Below, piece by piece: positions 12,121-24,780 of a stretch of DNA of 64,000 nt (position 1 is its first letter; each line of letters starts with the position of its first letter). Source of the stretch: Acanthosepion pharaonis (lineage: Eukaryota > Mollusca > Cephalopoda > Sepiida > Sepiidae); assembly GCA_903632075.3 (NCBI GenBank), contig CAHIKZ030005578.1, positions 402,501 through 466,500 of the forward strand, in the 5' to 3' direction. The notes beneath the pieces were generated by a model. It was not told the DNA's origin, ran no database searches, and saw only the letters and a list, made by a program, of their open reading frames with translations. The translations under genes were made by a program, and so were the position numbers.

Positions 12121-12905
12121 TGGTCCGATAAGAGACACCTGAATGAAAAGAGTATGCAAGATATTAATTTTTGGTAAAATCATTTGTTTCACTTCGACCC
12201 AGAAAAGTTAATGAAATCTTATGGGTCTCAAAAAAAAAAAAAATATTCTGCTTATTTAATAACTGTTTCTAGTCGATCTCGCATACCTCTCAAGTACTGC
12301 ACCTAAAACCTGAGACATTGTTATTGATTCTGAACCCACTATTCCCATAATATTTTATTAGTTCGAAGTCAGCCAAGTACGCGTAATTGGACCAGGAACT
12401 GAACCTATTGCTTTCGTCAATAAATATCTTAGAAAAAAAGTTAAAATCTTGTTTAATGTTGTCTGTGTCAAAGTAGTTCCATTTGTTCAAGTGTGGACAC
12501 TTGAAGTGTATGTATAAAAATGACAACCTCACATTGAGTTCTCATAAATTTAGTCGGCTTTTTCGTAGGAAAATGTCAAGTCTAGCACAAGGCTTTAGGA
12601 ATGAAAGGAGACAAGCCTTGTACGCCGTATAATTTCATCAGTTCTGGAATTAAAGATGGCGACTACACATCGTGTGAATTGATATAATTCTTCTAAATAT
12701 TTTTTGATGCTAATTACGCCAATTTCTTTGCGCAGCACTGAAAAATATTCATGTATAACCATGTGAAAGTACAAAATCAACACATCGTTTTTCCCTTCTT
12801 TTTAACAAGATGCTTTTCAAAGATCAACAAAATATTAAAGGGTAAAATACAATGCCTGAATAAACGAAATAACTGATACTGTTACTTATAATTTGTAGGT
12901 GTAAG

Positions 12906-12971
<66 letters not shown>

Positions 12972-13925
12972 ATACAAGTAAAAGATTTGACAGCTGATTG
13001 ATGTTGCCTTCAGTATTCTGACTACAGAATCTCGTAGACGGACACTTCAGGAGTATCAGCAATTGACTGCTTATACTTCTCGATTTTTCATTTTTATATG
13101 CACTTTTCATTGGTGCAATTTTTTTCATAGTGTATGTGTGCGTGTTGGAGTTCGCGTTCGTGTGTGTGTGTTTGCGTTTGTGCGCCTATACATCAATCTG
13201 AGCGTATGTGCGTACATGTAGAATATTGTGGTTATTTGTCCTTTTTTTTTTCATTTTACACTCACTCCTTAACCCTTTCTCTCTTTTTCCTCTTTTCTTT
13301 CAATTGTAGCCATTTTGACTTCTGGTTTTCTAAACATATACTGTCGTTGCTAATTATGAATCTACCAAGTCAAACGGACAGTGTTTCCGTAAACAAAATC
13401 AGCATTCGAAAATGTTTACTTTTACTCGGGCTTGAACACTGATCATTAACTGTGATTACTGACTCTAGAAGAAAACATGCAGTAATCTCAACCATCAAGC
13501 AAGCTTTTGTGTTTTGTAGTGAGATCCTAGAAGTATTACAGGTTTTACAAGTACGCGAATCTACTGACTACTATTGTTGGTGGAGACAAACTTAGTGCAA
13601 TTCAGTGAAAAGAAAGTGAGCAATTGCTTAGGAATCTATGCAAAGCACTTTTATAAATACACTGTCATGGTCACATTGTATTAGAGAAGTGTCAACCTTC
13701 TTAAGCAACGGCACAACTAAGAGCAAATGAAGTTATCATAGCACACTTAGCAAAATTTTTAAAGGTTATACATTTAAATGTTATGAAATAAAACCAAAGA
13801 CTTAAAAAATACAGCCACAATTATGAACTGATTTTATTTCACTGGTTCTATTCAACTATTTGTGTCGCTTATTTAGTAAAATACTAACGCTGTACCATTA
13901 CTACTTCTACTCACACACATATATA
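12121..13925. other. Unassigned stretch
   Basis: Frames at 12,290-12,532 (minus) and 13,134-13,442 (plus) show no family I recognise. Confidence 0.5.
12909..12967. repeat. (TA)n
   Basis: 59 bp of TA. Confidence 0.97.
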
Positions 13926-13929
13926 TGCA

Positions 13930-14130
13930 TGCCGTGACAATATTTGGCGGCACACTTAAGAGGATTGCGCGGCACACGAAAGAGTGAGAGAACGCCATTA
14001 AGAAAAGACAATAATACTCCCCCCCTACTTAGACTACCGCAGCATGGTGGTTGAGAATCATTGGATTAGGGGGAAAAAGCGAGTCTTATTGTCTTTTCTT
14101 AATGGCGTTCTCTCACTCTTCCTTTATTTC
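13930..14130. mobile_element. hAT-like end with a long inverted repeat
   Basis: On the minus strand, 14,063 leftward reads CAATGATTCTCAACCACCAT, close to the CAGTGGTTCTCAACC end of hAT/Charlie-type elements. GGCGGCACACTTAAG and GCGCGGCACACG further left (13,947-13,977) fit the same sort of element. 13,980-14,014 and 14,086-14,120 are perfect 35-bp reverse complements crossing the element edge. Confidence 0.6.
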
Positions 14131-14254
14131 TTACAGTTTTTCTGCTATTCTCATTGATCGTCACTTTATTCTGTTTCTCTTCTTGGTGTCCAATCAATTG
14201 CAAATGAAGAACTCATTTAATGAAATAATTTGTTTCTGTGTGAATTTTTAAGAT

Positions 14255-14600
14255 GGAGAGCTATTATCATTTACATTATTTGCATACCGACTCATGTCCT
14301 CATTTTTGTTGTTATCACAACGTTTCGGACGTTGGATCCTCCAGCTTTCTTTACCGGGTAACCTTCAGGGAATTTCAAACTGAATTCTTAATTCAATGTC
14401 TGTGGTTTGAATGTTATCATTCCTCTTTTTCAGGATATCTTGTTCTTTTTTTAGTACTGTTCAATTATTGCTTACCCTCTTTCCATTGAGTCTAAGATTT
14501 TAATACTTGATCCAGAGATTGAACTCACAATTACTTTTCCAAATTCACGAACCAACACATTAATCTACTAGGGACAATCCTGAACCTAGAAATTGGAGCC
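14255..14600 (-). mobile_element. Composite tRNA-like repeat with CGAAACGTCG motif
   Basis: The minus strand has GTGTTGGTTCGTGAATTTGG and B box GAGTTCAATCTCTGG near 14,520. Toward 14,320 it has TTGAAATTCCCTGAAGG and GTCCGAAACGTTGTG, and it ends AATGTAAATGATAATAGC. It is collinear with the copy at 6,500-6,800, so head and motif block form one repeat. Confidence 0.6.
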
Positions 14601-15295
14601 TTAATCCTAACGTTCTTATTTCTGAATGTTGATGACCTTCTACTATCATGCTTGACCGCCTTCGCCGTCATTGCCTAGCATAAACGCTTATACTTTCAGA
14701 AGCCAGATTCCTTAGTTTTATTCTCTGTCTAATAATTCTATTTCATTTTACGGTGGTTGGTGGTCACACTTTCCCCGCCATACATGTGTTAGGGTTGACT
14801 CAGTAGATATTTCTTCATAAGAAATTTACGGTGAAATGTTTGATAATCAAGTTTAATACAGAGTATATATTCCATCCTGTGTTGTTGTAGCAAAGAATAA
14901 AAACGTGAAAGTAACGGTTCTCTCTCAAAACAAGGTTCGAGGAACATTAAAAAAGCCGTAGTCGGTTTTAATAATAAAATGAGTCGGTATGTAAATAATA
15001 ATAAAGTCTAGTTCCCAAAACCCGTCTCTGAAATAACAACCCTATTTCAATAATGGAGAAAATGCCAAAGTTACGCCATAAAGGCTTGTGGAAAAAGTCA
15101 AGAGAACTGAGTATTTCTTCATTTACCCACACATACGCATTAAATTAACTATGTGTCATTTTTGTCTTTGCGAGGTAAATAAATACAATTAAGTCCACAT
15201 ATGAAATATCACCTTTGTTGGGCACTTGAAGGTGGACAAAATGCAAAAATGTAGAAGGGTTGGAGTTAGGGAACTGGTTTTCATTTGTTTCGTAG

Positions 15296-15301
15296 TTTTT
15301 T

Positions 15302-15376
<75 letters not shown>
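15296..15376. repeat. Poly-T then (GT)n
   Basis: 28 T then about 26 GT. Confidence 0.97.
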
Positions 15377-15377
<1 letters not shown>

Positions 15378-15854
15378 TTTCCTTCCACTGACAGCTGAAT
15401 ATGTTAAGGTAGCAAGTTTCACTGTCATCTTGGATTGTTGCAAGATTTTATAAACACATTATCGGGATTCATTTCAGAAAGAGATGATAATAAGCAAACC
15501 AAAAACACATAAAAAGTCACAAATTTAGAAAATATTTTGTCAGTTTCATTCATTGTCGTTATTTCTTATTTTCTGACGAATAAATATTCCTTTCTCTTGT
15601 TGCTTTGAAGATTCTGATTTTGTTTATGAAATCAATGACATGGACAGCAATTTGTCTTAAAAGTTCCATCCTACAAATTCTAAAACTACCGAATAATATC
15701 AATCAAAAGCACTGTTTTTTCACAGAATCTAAAGGAATAAAAGCAAATGTTGCTATATATTACAAGGTTTCATTCTTTTAAATTCCTCATAAAAGGAATA
15801 TCAACAAAAAAAAAGGAGAAAAGAAATGGGAAACTATCCTTATTCTGTTCATCC

Positions 15855-16150
15855 TGGTGTTTTATACTTGCAGCGTTTCAGTTGTTGTACCTTCCGGCTT
15901 TTTTTTTCAGATCTCTAACGTCGAATTCGGTAACATTCTTGGAATTTTGAACCGCATACTTTATTCAGTCTACTGCGGTAGAGAATTTCCATTAAGCCTT
16001 CCATATTTATAGGATATTTCATATCAGTTGAAGTTTCTGCCTGAATTTCTTGAATGAGGAATTATCATTATTTACACTATTTACATTCGGACAATTGTGT
16101 TCATTTTTTGATGTTGTTATCAGTTGACGTTTGTTTTGTTATATTGCATG
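15855..16150 (-). repeat. Decayed CGAAACGTCG-type repeat pieces
   Basis: GCAGCGTTTCAGTTGTTGTA near 15,872 and CTTGGAATTTTGAACC near 15,938 are one piece. TATTTACACTATTTACATTC near 16,070 with GGACAATTGTGTTCA is a second. Both run in the minus sense relative to the copy at 43.15 kb. Confidence 0.45.
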
Positions 16151-17754
16151 CTTTTTTAGTTGTCCTCTGTCTAATTTGTTTACTTATCATATGTGCCAAT
16201 GAGAACAGTTGGTTTTCTCTTTATAGTCTTCACTGGTTCGGTTCGAGGTGATGATTTGAGCAAATCTTTTCATGAGAAACCTCCTCAATTGATAAAAGGC
16301 TTCTTGGTACTTATCGCAGCTTATGGGAATAGTAGCTAGAGTAACGATTGCCTTTCGCAAAATCATGCATTTCATGGTTAGACACATTATGAAGAGAAAT
16401 TATCCTATGGACAACACGCTTGATGCACAAAATGCTTAATGAATTCTACTAGGTTGGAACTGTAGAAAATTCAATCATTCAAGTTTTATATATAAAATCT
16501 GAATTCCAAACAATAATAAAATAAAAATAAAGGAAACATACGTAAGCCTGTTTGATTTGTATTTACAAACATGTACATGAGTTCAAAGGAGTAAAAATAC
16601 TCTTTCTTTGAGTAGTTGGTTCACAGAAAAATCTGTGGAGGTAAAAAGAATTAACGAAAATTCACTGACCGTCTTTGTTGTTTTTATTGTAGCCGATTCG
16701 ATTGAAGTTACCGACTGGGGGAAAACAATCACATCTCTGCTGTCCGAACAGCCTGGAGACGGTCGTATACTTCTGCTCTTTCGTGTTGGGATTGGAGAAA
16801 GTCGCTTCTCTGATTTTTGAAAGTCGAAATCTGTGGTGTTAGTGGTGGTGTTTCATAAAGCTTTCTCGAAAGAAGCCTCGGGAAAAATAGGTTATTAGTT
16901 TTCTCTGATTGGTCAAATATTTCATATGGTGATGTTAATTTTTAACCAATAGAGACTTTGATTTAAACGGTGTACGCTGTAATGTGGAATCTTTTTGGTA
17001 TGATTGTAGTATTGTCTATTATTGGGTAGAAAATATAGTTTTGCCGTGTTTTAATATGGTATATATATGGACGTGTAATTATGTTGAAAGTAGGGTTTAT
17101 TTTCTATAGAAGAAAAATTCATAGCCTTTATCAATAGGGAGCGATGGAACGCGTGATTTCGTTTCACACGTAACTGAAATCCGTACATATTCTGGAAGGT
17201 GATGATTTTAAATTAGAAAGGAAAATGAAAGAAAATGAAATTGATTTTTGTCATTTTCGATCCTCATTTCACAAAAAACCCTCAAAGACTGATTAATATT
17301 TCTTCTGAATTTGAACTCATTTGTAATTGAAAATGAAAAAGAAAGGGATTTAAAAAAATGCTCGAACTTTACAAGTTATGATAACGACGCGACAGCAAGC
17401 AATAATCTTCATACAATACAGATTAGTTTCTACCATCGCATTTTTAGTTGTGAAAGGTCATTTTCAAATATGAGTTTAATAAAAACTGAGTGAAATTGGC
17501 TTTAATCATCACTGAAGATAAAATTCCTCACAGCTGAAGTAAAAAGAATCGTTCAAGTCGTCTTTAACTGCAGATCTCTTTTCAGAAACCGATTTTAATA
17601 AATATGGCAGATTTATATTTAATTTGAATAAAGTCATTATTTCATTTTTTCATCCGTTTTTAAATATATAAAATGTCTTCCTTTCTTACATTTGCCAGTA
17701 ACTGAGAATTAGGGGCATACAATCAAGGATTTCTGCCCAGGCATCTTCATTTAT
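16151..17754. other. Unassigned, GC-richer at 16,680-16,880
   Basis: A pyrimidine-rich run ending TATTGTAG at 16,692 looks like a 3' splice site. GATTGGTC and ACCAATAG near 16,910 and 16,955 are CCAAT-like in opposite senses. No conserved exon is recognised. Confidence 0.4.
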
Positions 17755-18250
17755 AAAAATCATTTCACCCCAAGCAAGGCGGAAATGCCACTAGTACACA
17801 GACGGTTACGGGGAGTGAAAGTGAGAGGAAAGACTGATTATAGGGAGGATTGAGGAAAGGACAAAAGATGAACGGGATTCAAAAAGTTAGAAAATGGCGA
17901 TTGACGTTGTATTTAAAGTTTTGAAGATTGTGGTTATCAGGGAAGCAATTGAGAAGAAAGGAGATGCAAATCTAGTAACACACTTAAATTCATGAAGTCG
18001 GAACACCCCGGGGTGAGGGGGAAGCTCGTCAGCGCAGTAGCCATGAAAATAGTTGTAAAAAAGACAGAAGAAAGCCACATCACGTCTGTGAGACAGTGAC
18101 TGAAGTCGAGAAGCCAATTTAGGACCGATTACATTACTGATCCTTTTTTTGGATTTTGTCGAGAACCTCGAGATGAACAGCAAGGGCACCAGACCAAATA
18201 TGGCAGCAGTATTCAATGCACAGATGAATGGCAGATTTGTAAATGGCACA
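17755..18250 (-). pseudogene. LINE family A: C-terminus and 3' end
   Basis: On the minus strand this reads through the same C-terminal region as the copy near 0.8-1.4 kb: LPFICALNTAAIFGLVPLLF (a frame-shifted CIEYCCHIWSGALAV), then SRLQSLSHRRDVAFFCLFYN, YFHGYCADEL and LHEFKCVTRFAS. The block usually reading FPRTPRHWNSLP is missing. After the coding part comes the family 3' UTR, ending at about 17,766 with the CACCCC/GGGGTG-type terminal motif. Frameshifts and the internal deletion make it a pseudogene. It carries more of the segment between the tryptophan-rich block and the C-terminus than the first copy does. Confidence 0.85.
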
Positions 18251-18699
18251 ATTATACCACTGATATGAATACATACGTATTTATGCGTATGTGTGTGAGT
18301 ATGTGTGCGTAAGCAATTCCCGCAACACTTCTACGTTCTACTTTACAATAACTGAATAATTCGCAACTTCCTATCATTAATAGTATTTTAAAGCATCTGC
18401 AAATCCTCTAAGTTTCTCTTTCTTACAACAACGACAATTGCATCTGCTTATTGTGATCTTATCATTTTCTAGGTTTGGCAAATAATCAGCGTTGATTTAT
18501 TGCCTCAATTTTATTTTTATATCATGAAATATTCAGCTGTTGCTACTGCCACGGCAACCACAATTGCCAGAATCACTTAATGATAATCATTCATTGTTAC
18601 TTACGATAAATACCAAGTCTTAATCAATTAACCCTAGCACTTCATAACAAACCTGTATTTTCAATCCCCTTCATTCAGTCAGGGAGAATAGGAAAAGGG

Positions 18700-18753
<54 letters not shown>
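18700..18753. repeat. (TA)n
   Basis: Pure TA run, followed by A-rich AAATAA-type sequence to 18,915. Confidence 0.97.
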
Positions 18754-18755
<2 letters not shown>

Positions 18756-18929
18756 AAAAGCAGGGACCAAACAAATTTTTATTGCGTTACTTTAAAATCG
18801 AAAACTGAAAACAGACAAGAATAAGGGAAAATAAATAAAATAAATAAACAAAAACAAGTAAAATAAATTAATCCAAACAAAATAAGTAAATGAATAAAGT
18901 AAATAATAAACAAATTAACAAACCACGTA

Positions 18930-19067
18930 CAGTGTACCCGGGTTTGGTCTAATTTATATACATTAACACAGGCTCTAATTTGGGACCAGAGAAAATCTCT
19001 CTTATATCCGGGTTTCTCTTATATCCGGGTCTCTTATATCCGGGTCTCTTATATCCGGGTTACACTG
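18930..19067. mobile_element. pogo/Tigger-like MITE with amplified right end
   Basis: 138 bp bounded by TA on both sides. It starts CAGTGTACCCGGGTTTGG and ends ATATCCGGGTTACACTG, an imperfect terminal inverted repeat with the CAGT start typical of pogo/Tigger elements. The unit CTCTTATATCCGGGT repeats four times at 18,999-19,060, so the right end was amplified inward. No transposase. Confidence 0.75.
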
Positions 19068-19177
19068 TACTTACAAATAAACACAAGAAAACGAAAACAA
19101 CCAACAATACAATACAATATATTACCCACAATGCATAACTGACCTGTATATATAAATAATGGAGCAAAAACACAACG

Positions 19178-19232
19178 ATTGCGTTTAGCATGAAGCAGAA
19201 TGTCGCGTCTGGGTGTTAACTTCAATGTCCAC

Positions 19233-19233
<1 letters not shown>
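19178..19233 (-). repeat. SSR-flanking repeat, copy 3
   Basis: The minus strand after a CA array reads AAGTGGACATTGAAGTTAAC, CGCGACATTCTGCTTCATGC. Same order as copy 1. Confidence 0.72.
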
Positions 19234-19288
<55 letters not shown>

Positions 19289-19325
19289 GTGCGTGCGTGC
19301 GTGCGTGTTTGTGTTTGTGTGTGTG
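19234..19325. repeat. (TG)n with GCGT interruptions
   Basis: TG then GTGC units. It borders SSR-flanking repeat copy 3. Confidence 0.97.
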
Positions 19326-19734
19326 CTGGAGGAAATGCTGGACGACTGTGTTAGTTCATTTTACAGACAAGTGTTAAAGATAATTGAAAAACAATTTTGC
19401 TAAAATCAGTTTTCTATTTTCTTAGTTTTTCGCTGATAGTTCTTTGGCAAAAGCCTCAAAGGATTAAGAAGCCAAAAAGCGCACAAATTCCGACATTTGT
19501 AGATTTTATTTCTCGGATTTGTATCAAAAGAATACCAAAATACATTATTCAATAACGAGTACGGAAAACGTCTTTAGCAAATGTTGGGCTCGCCTGCACG
19601 AATTGGGTTCGGTTTATTTTGTTTTATGGTATATCAACCTCAGTGGGTTATTTAATGTCGACAAGATTTTTAGAATAGGTTCGTATGAATAAAATATGTA
19701 TTCTTCGTAAGAAATCAGTTTGTAGGATACCAGG

Positions 19735-20030
19735 TTTCATTGGTATAGTGATACAAATTTTACTAATTAAGCCATAGGGAGAGAAGACGTAGACACATAC
19801 CTTTCTGAGGGGTATTTGCGTGGAAGTGAATATATCGAATCCAACTGAAATTGTACCTCGGCTCACTGATTAACAATTTCGAGTCATTATCCATTACACC
19901 ACCCGCACATCCATATTTACAACGCCTGGTATTTCCAAGCGGTCATCCATCTTGCTACTGACCAGGTTTGCCGTTGTTCAATTTTGGTGATCGAACGGAA
20001 ATCGATGTTTCAACATGATGTGTAAGACTG
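19735..20030 (-). mobile_element. 5S rRNA/tRNA chimeric SINE, copy 2
   Basis: On the minus strand: a decayed 5S part (19,912-20,025) with CATCATGTTGAAA, ACCTGGTCAGTAGCAAGATG, GATGACCGCTTGGAAATACC. Then a tRNA-like part (19,828-19,911) with GGTGTAATGGATAATGACTC as A-box region and GAGGTACAATTTC as B-box region. Then a tail with CTATGGCTTAATTAGTAAAA. The order and junction are those of copy 1. This copy's tRNA-like part is better preserved and its 5S part is worse. Confidence 0.8.
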
Positions 20031-20269
20031 CATGAATAGGGAGAATGCAAAATTAATTATTCCATAGACCTAATAATCCTGATGTTTAAAATCAATAACG
20101 ATCTTTCATGAATGTTAAAACAAAAATAACAGAAAATCTGCTGGTCCCACTTGTTTTACAGATTAACTTTTAAACAAACTTGGTGCAAATCAGTAAAGCA
20201 AAAATTTCGGGCAAGTATTATCACTTGTCCGAATCAATGAGAGAATCTGTTGATACTAGGTACCGCCAC

Positions 20270-20949
20270 TCAGTTTCGATACCTTCGTTTAAAATGAATT
20301 TTTAAAAATGAAAAAGCATTCTTGAAGCTTTCTTTTTAGCTTTAATTGAAAGCTAAATGCTTAATGCTAAATGCTCTTTCCAGTAAGCAAAATACTCTGG
20401 TGTATTTCAAATAGAAATTATATAGATTGGAATCGCTTTTTTTGGTTGCTTTCCGTAAAATCAGCCATTTTCACACATTTGTAAACAAAAGTTAATTCTC
20501 AGTTTCAAAAATCTTCAAAAAATAAAATATACTTTTCTGAAACTTTATTTGAGTATTATTAGTTGATTCAAAGTATAATTAATCTGATTTGAAAAAATAT
20601 TACTTTAAGTTTAAAATAACAGAGAAATAGATTTTTAAAACATGCAGCAGCGGTGATTATATACTTGCCATCGCTCGTCAATCACGTAACAAATACTGAT
20701 ATAGGTATTGACACATTTATTATTGTCCCACAGAGACTTTATCTGTAAAACATAGTTTAAGAAATTGATGGGTGAACTCATTTTTCATATAATTTTTAAG
20801 TAATCAGTAACCTTAAAAAAGTTGGAAAATATTCACCGTAAATCTAATTTTAGGAATGTTGACTTTAAATTTGCTATAGTCATCGCTCTTATATTTTGAT
20901 AATGTCGTGTATGGTCAACCATACTTTAAAAAATGGGCACTTTATATAA

Positions 20950-21023
<74 letters not shown>

Positions 21024-21848
21024 TAAAAATCTTGGTACAAAATGATTTGTATTAAGCTTTTCAATTTTTTATTAGTAAATACAGTTTTCACTTAATAACA
21101 ATATAATCTAACCGGATGAAAGCAATGAAGAATTTTCAAAGATTTATATGTTATAAATTATTATAATTAAAATTTAAAAAATGATAAAAATTCTTGTAAA
21201 AATTCATTATTCATCGAAAAGAATTGTTTCTTAAGACAATAGTGTCCTTAATAAATTTTATTTATAAAAGGAATTAAAAGTTTTTCTAATTAAATAGTGT
21301 CATAGTTTTATTGCATTTTTTTATTTTACGATCCGGAGCAGATTTTCGGGAAATAAATAGTAGTTTAAATAAAAATTGATGATTTACATTCTTCAAGGCG
21401 TCTTGCTTAAGTAATAAAAATCTTTCAGCTGAAAATTTAATTTATCGAAAATATTTTTACCAAGAATTTCTAAAAAAAATTTCCAAAATAATTTCATTCA
21501 TTTGTGAATATGTTTTGAAAGTTTCATTAAAATCTGCCAATTGTTTGATTTTTGAAAGAATTTCCAAATCAATGTTTTTCATCAGAAAAAAAGTGCAAAA
21601 AGACTAATAAATATCATGTCGGCCGTTACGCAAAAAAGAAACAAAATACAAAAAAAAAAAAGATTTTTAATCAAAATTTTGAATTTGCTAGAAAGTAGTA
21701 AAAAAATTAAGAAAATAATAAAAAATTCTTTGGTTTTTCCTTTTAATAATAAACATTTTGACGATAAAAGTTTGTTTTTAAGTTTGGGACCTTTTTTCAT
21801 CAAGCTAGCTGGGTTTTATTTCAGCGAAAAGTGCCTGTACCTTGTTGA
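20270..21848 (-). repeat. Long AT-rich dispersed repeat, copy 1
   Basis: Collinear with 27,025-28,085 over long stretches; both hold ATACTTTTCTGAAA, TTAATTAATCTGATTT or close forms, GAATTTCCAAATCAATGT and, near the right edge, TTTGGG before a T-run and CATCA or GTCATG. This copy has an inserted CA/TA array near 20,956. No coding content. Strand is set from the inferred link to the LINE C-terminus by copy 3. Confidence 0.75.
20956..21022. repeat. (CA)n(TA)n
   Basis: Inside long AT-rich repeat copy 1; absent from copy 2. Confidence 0.96.
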
Positions 21849-22679
21849 TGAGAGAGAATGAAAATGAAATAATATTTCATGCCAAAATTTCCTTGAGTTG
21901 AAAAACGCTCTGATTTTCTCAGAATTCTAAACAATAAAAATGGTGATCCGTAATTGTGTAGATATAGCAGTAAAAGAGTTTCAAAATGTGAGCGGATTCA
22001 AAAATCAAATTGCAAGCTATGTTGAAAGACGTACAACCTTCAAACAACTTCACTATAATGCTACTAAGGTTGTAATTCTCTTTCCAGATATCCTCAAAGA
22101 CGAACACTCACGGCACAAAAGCCATGCGCTCGCATAAAAAAAGGCGTTCAAATGTGTGGAAAAGAAAGTCGAATACATAGACAGAAAAATATGTTTTCCA
22201 GTTCATGGCAGATCATAAATGTAAGCCTTTGAAGAGGACGCCAACCACGGCAGGTCAGTTTACGATGATTTGTTCATTTATAATGCTGATATATAAAAGG
22301 CAATTATAAATAATAAAAAAAAGCACACTCGCGTGCATGCACGTATACACGCACACGCGCACACACATATGAACACATAAAGAACACACAGATTCAAAAT
22401 CATACATATTGACATAAATATGTATACTATAAATACTTACATACTTTTACGCATAAAACAAGCGGTTGTATATTTTTGGTGTGTATCTACTTAATATGAA
22501 TAAGTGTATGTTTATATATAACCCCAAATAAGTTTAATATACTCCTTCCGTATGTGTGTATGTATGTTCGCTTGTCGATAAACGTTTCTTGCTAAAACAC
22601 ATAAACCCATATTTTCGCTTTGATCTTTCTAAGCCGAAATCGCGTGCGTCCTTCCCTCCCTGTGGGAGCCAACTCCCCA

Positions 22680-22708
<29 letters not shown>
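22680..22708. repeat. (CA)n
   Basis: Short CA run. Confidence 0.93.
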
Positions 22709-22710
<2 letters not shown>

Positions 22711-23209
22711 TACGCGCATGCGTACTCTTCCTTTCATCCCTGCTTGAAATTCTGCTGAAACGTCGGGAAATCCAAGCCATAAAAGCCAACCGGCTTTGCA
22801 CGCAAAGCTGAAAAACTTATATGAACACAAGTGTTCAGAATAACGTACTCACACTGATTCAACTGTGACTTATAAAAGGAAAGACTTCCTTTCAAATATA
22901 TTACAATAAGAAATGTAATTTAATCATATAATGTAAAAAAATATTATATTATTATAACATAACGCGCTATATGAAGAAATAAAAATCAGGCCAAATATTT
23001 CTAACCCAGTAAGAAGTGAAATGAGAACGATCCAAAACAAATGCATGCACTTTCTTCTGTCGGATGATTCGCAAACATTTCCCTTTTATCCAACAGAAAA
23101 CAATCTGATTCTCTGGAAATCTTAGTCTCTCGTATGATGATAATGACATCAATTTTAAACATCAGTTGGCACACACGTATATGTATTTTTACACCTACGG
23201 ATATAAATT

Positions 23210-23211
<2 letters not shown>

Positions 23212-23279
<68 letters not shown>
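23212..23279. repeat. (CA)n(TA)n
   Basis: CA to 23,258 then TA; a CA/CG-rich stretch follows at 23,345-23,400. Confidence 0.96.
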
Positions 23280-24780
23280 CAATACATATAACAAAAATTA
23301 AGTCTAGTACGCCCACGCCTCCTACATATATTAAATGTTAGCGCTCGCAGACGCGCACGCGCGTACACACACACGCATTCACATATGCACACACACAGAG
23401 CCATAAAACGCCTCACATCTTTTACAGACAACACATAACATATATTCCCATTAAAAAAAACTTCAAAAGAAGTCAATAAACAATGAACAATGAAAGACGG
23501 CTTCAAACAGAAATGGAGAATTTTGTATTTTTTTTATCGTATCTTTGACTGCAATCTGGAAAATCGCCGACATTTAAATCTAACCATCGAACAACTAGGA
23601 AGGACACTCGACATAGACATTCATGTGAGATCGAGAAACTTACAGTCATGATTGTAACCTTAAATGGGCTTTTTGTCATGTTCAGTTAGAAATCTCAGCT
23701 GCTGTCTTTTATGGTCGGTAGTCTATTTCTTTAATAGATCGTCGAAGTTTGACAACTTGTAGAAGTAGACAGTCGTCTATAAAAAGAAAGAAAAAATCAA
23801 CTGATGTTTTTTTTTCGTGTTTTTGAATTTCTAGTACACAAGCAAATCATCAGACATAAGCAATGATGAGACTTGGAGTGATTTTGACATAGAAGTCATT
23901 GTGGAATAAATGATAAAGGAGGAAAAGAGAAAATCAGATGCATACGAAAGCAAACATTTTGGAAGCAACTTATGGGAGTGCAGCAAGTCGATAACTTGAA
24001 AACAGACGGGGTCAGCGAGTAAAATAGACACAATAGTGATGTAATATATTCACCAGGCTGAATAGAATACATCAGTGTAAAGCGTCAATGTTGTGTGTTG
24101 TCGAATGAGAGGGTGACATCAAAATTTGGATACATCATTTATATACACATATGATTACGTAGTTTTAACCATGGAAACATATAAAAAACAACCTGCTAGT
24201 CACATAGGTTAACATCACATAATTAGCAAGCGGAAGCAGGATGAATGATTTTTTTCTTTTGACTTATTGTGCGCTTAGAAGTGTTTAAGGAAATCTAATC
24301 TCTAGCCTGCCTTCTCATTCTCTCTCCATCCAATATTCTGAATAAAGTGAAAACTCACAACTATAACGACAGAACGTAAAGTTGAAATCTTTCCACATCC
24401 AATCACTAAATGACAAACCAAAATGAATACAGTATCCAGATAACGAATCAATATTTACACCGATGCATAAAAGACTTGTCGCCCAACAATTACATGAGTA
24501 CATGATAAAAACAAAGATGGTTGATTGGATGATAAAAAGGCAAGATAACTCAAATTCAGAAAGATGCGGCAAAAGAAACAGTAGAAAATACCTGTTTAGG
24601 AAAAGGAAATCTTAATTGGAGAACTTGCAAGAGAAATTTATGATACATTGGTTCTAGAGCCAATCGCTAAAAGAAAATGTGATACAAAAGAAAAAGAAAT
24701 CAAACGAACAGATAGATATTTATTGATTCTTATCAATAATTATCTTGAGAAAGGTTTAAACAAAGAAGCATAATCTAGTA

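Larger units (their letters stand above)
21849..24780. other. Unassigned stretch before LINE B
   Basis: Microsatellites as listed. The part from about 24,300 may be decayed LINE B upstream sequence. The ATG frame at 21,940-22,137 is unrecognised. Confidence 0.45.
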
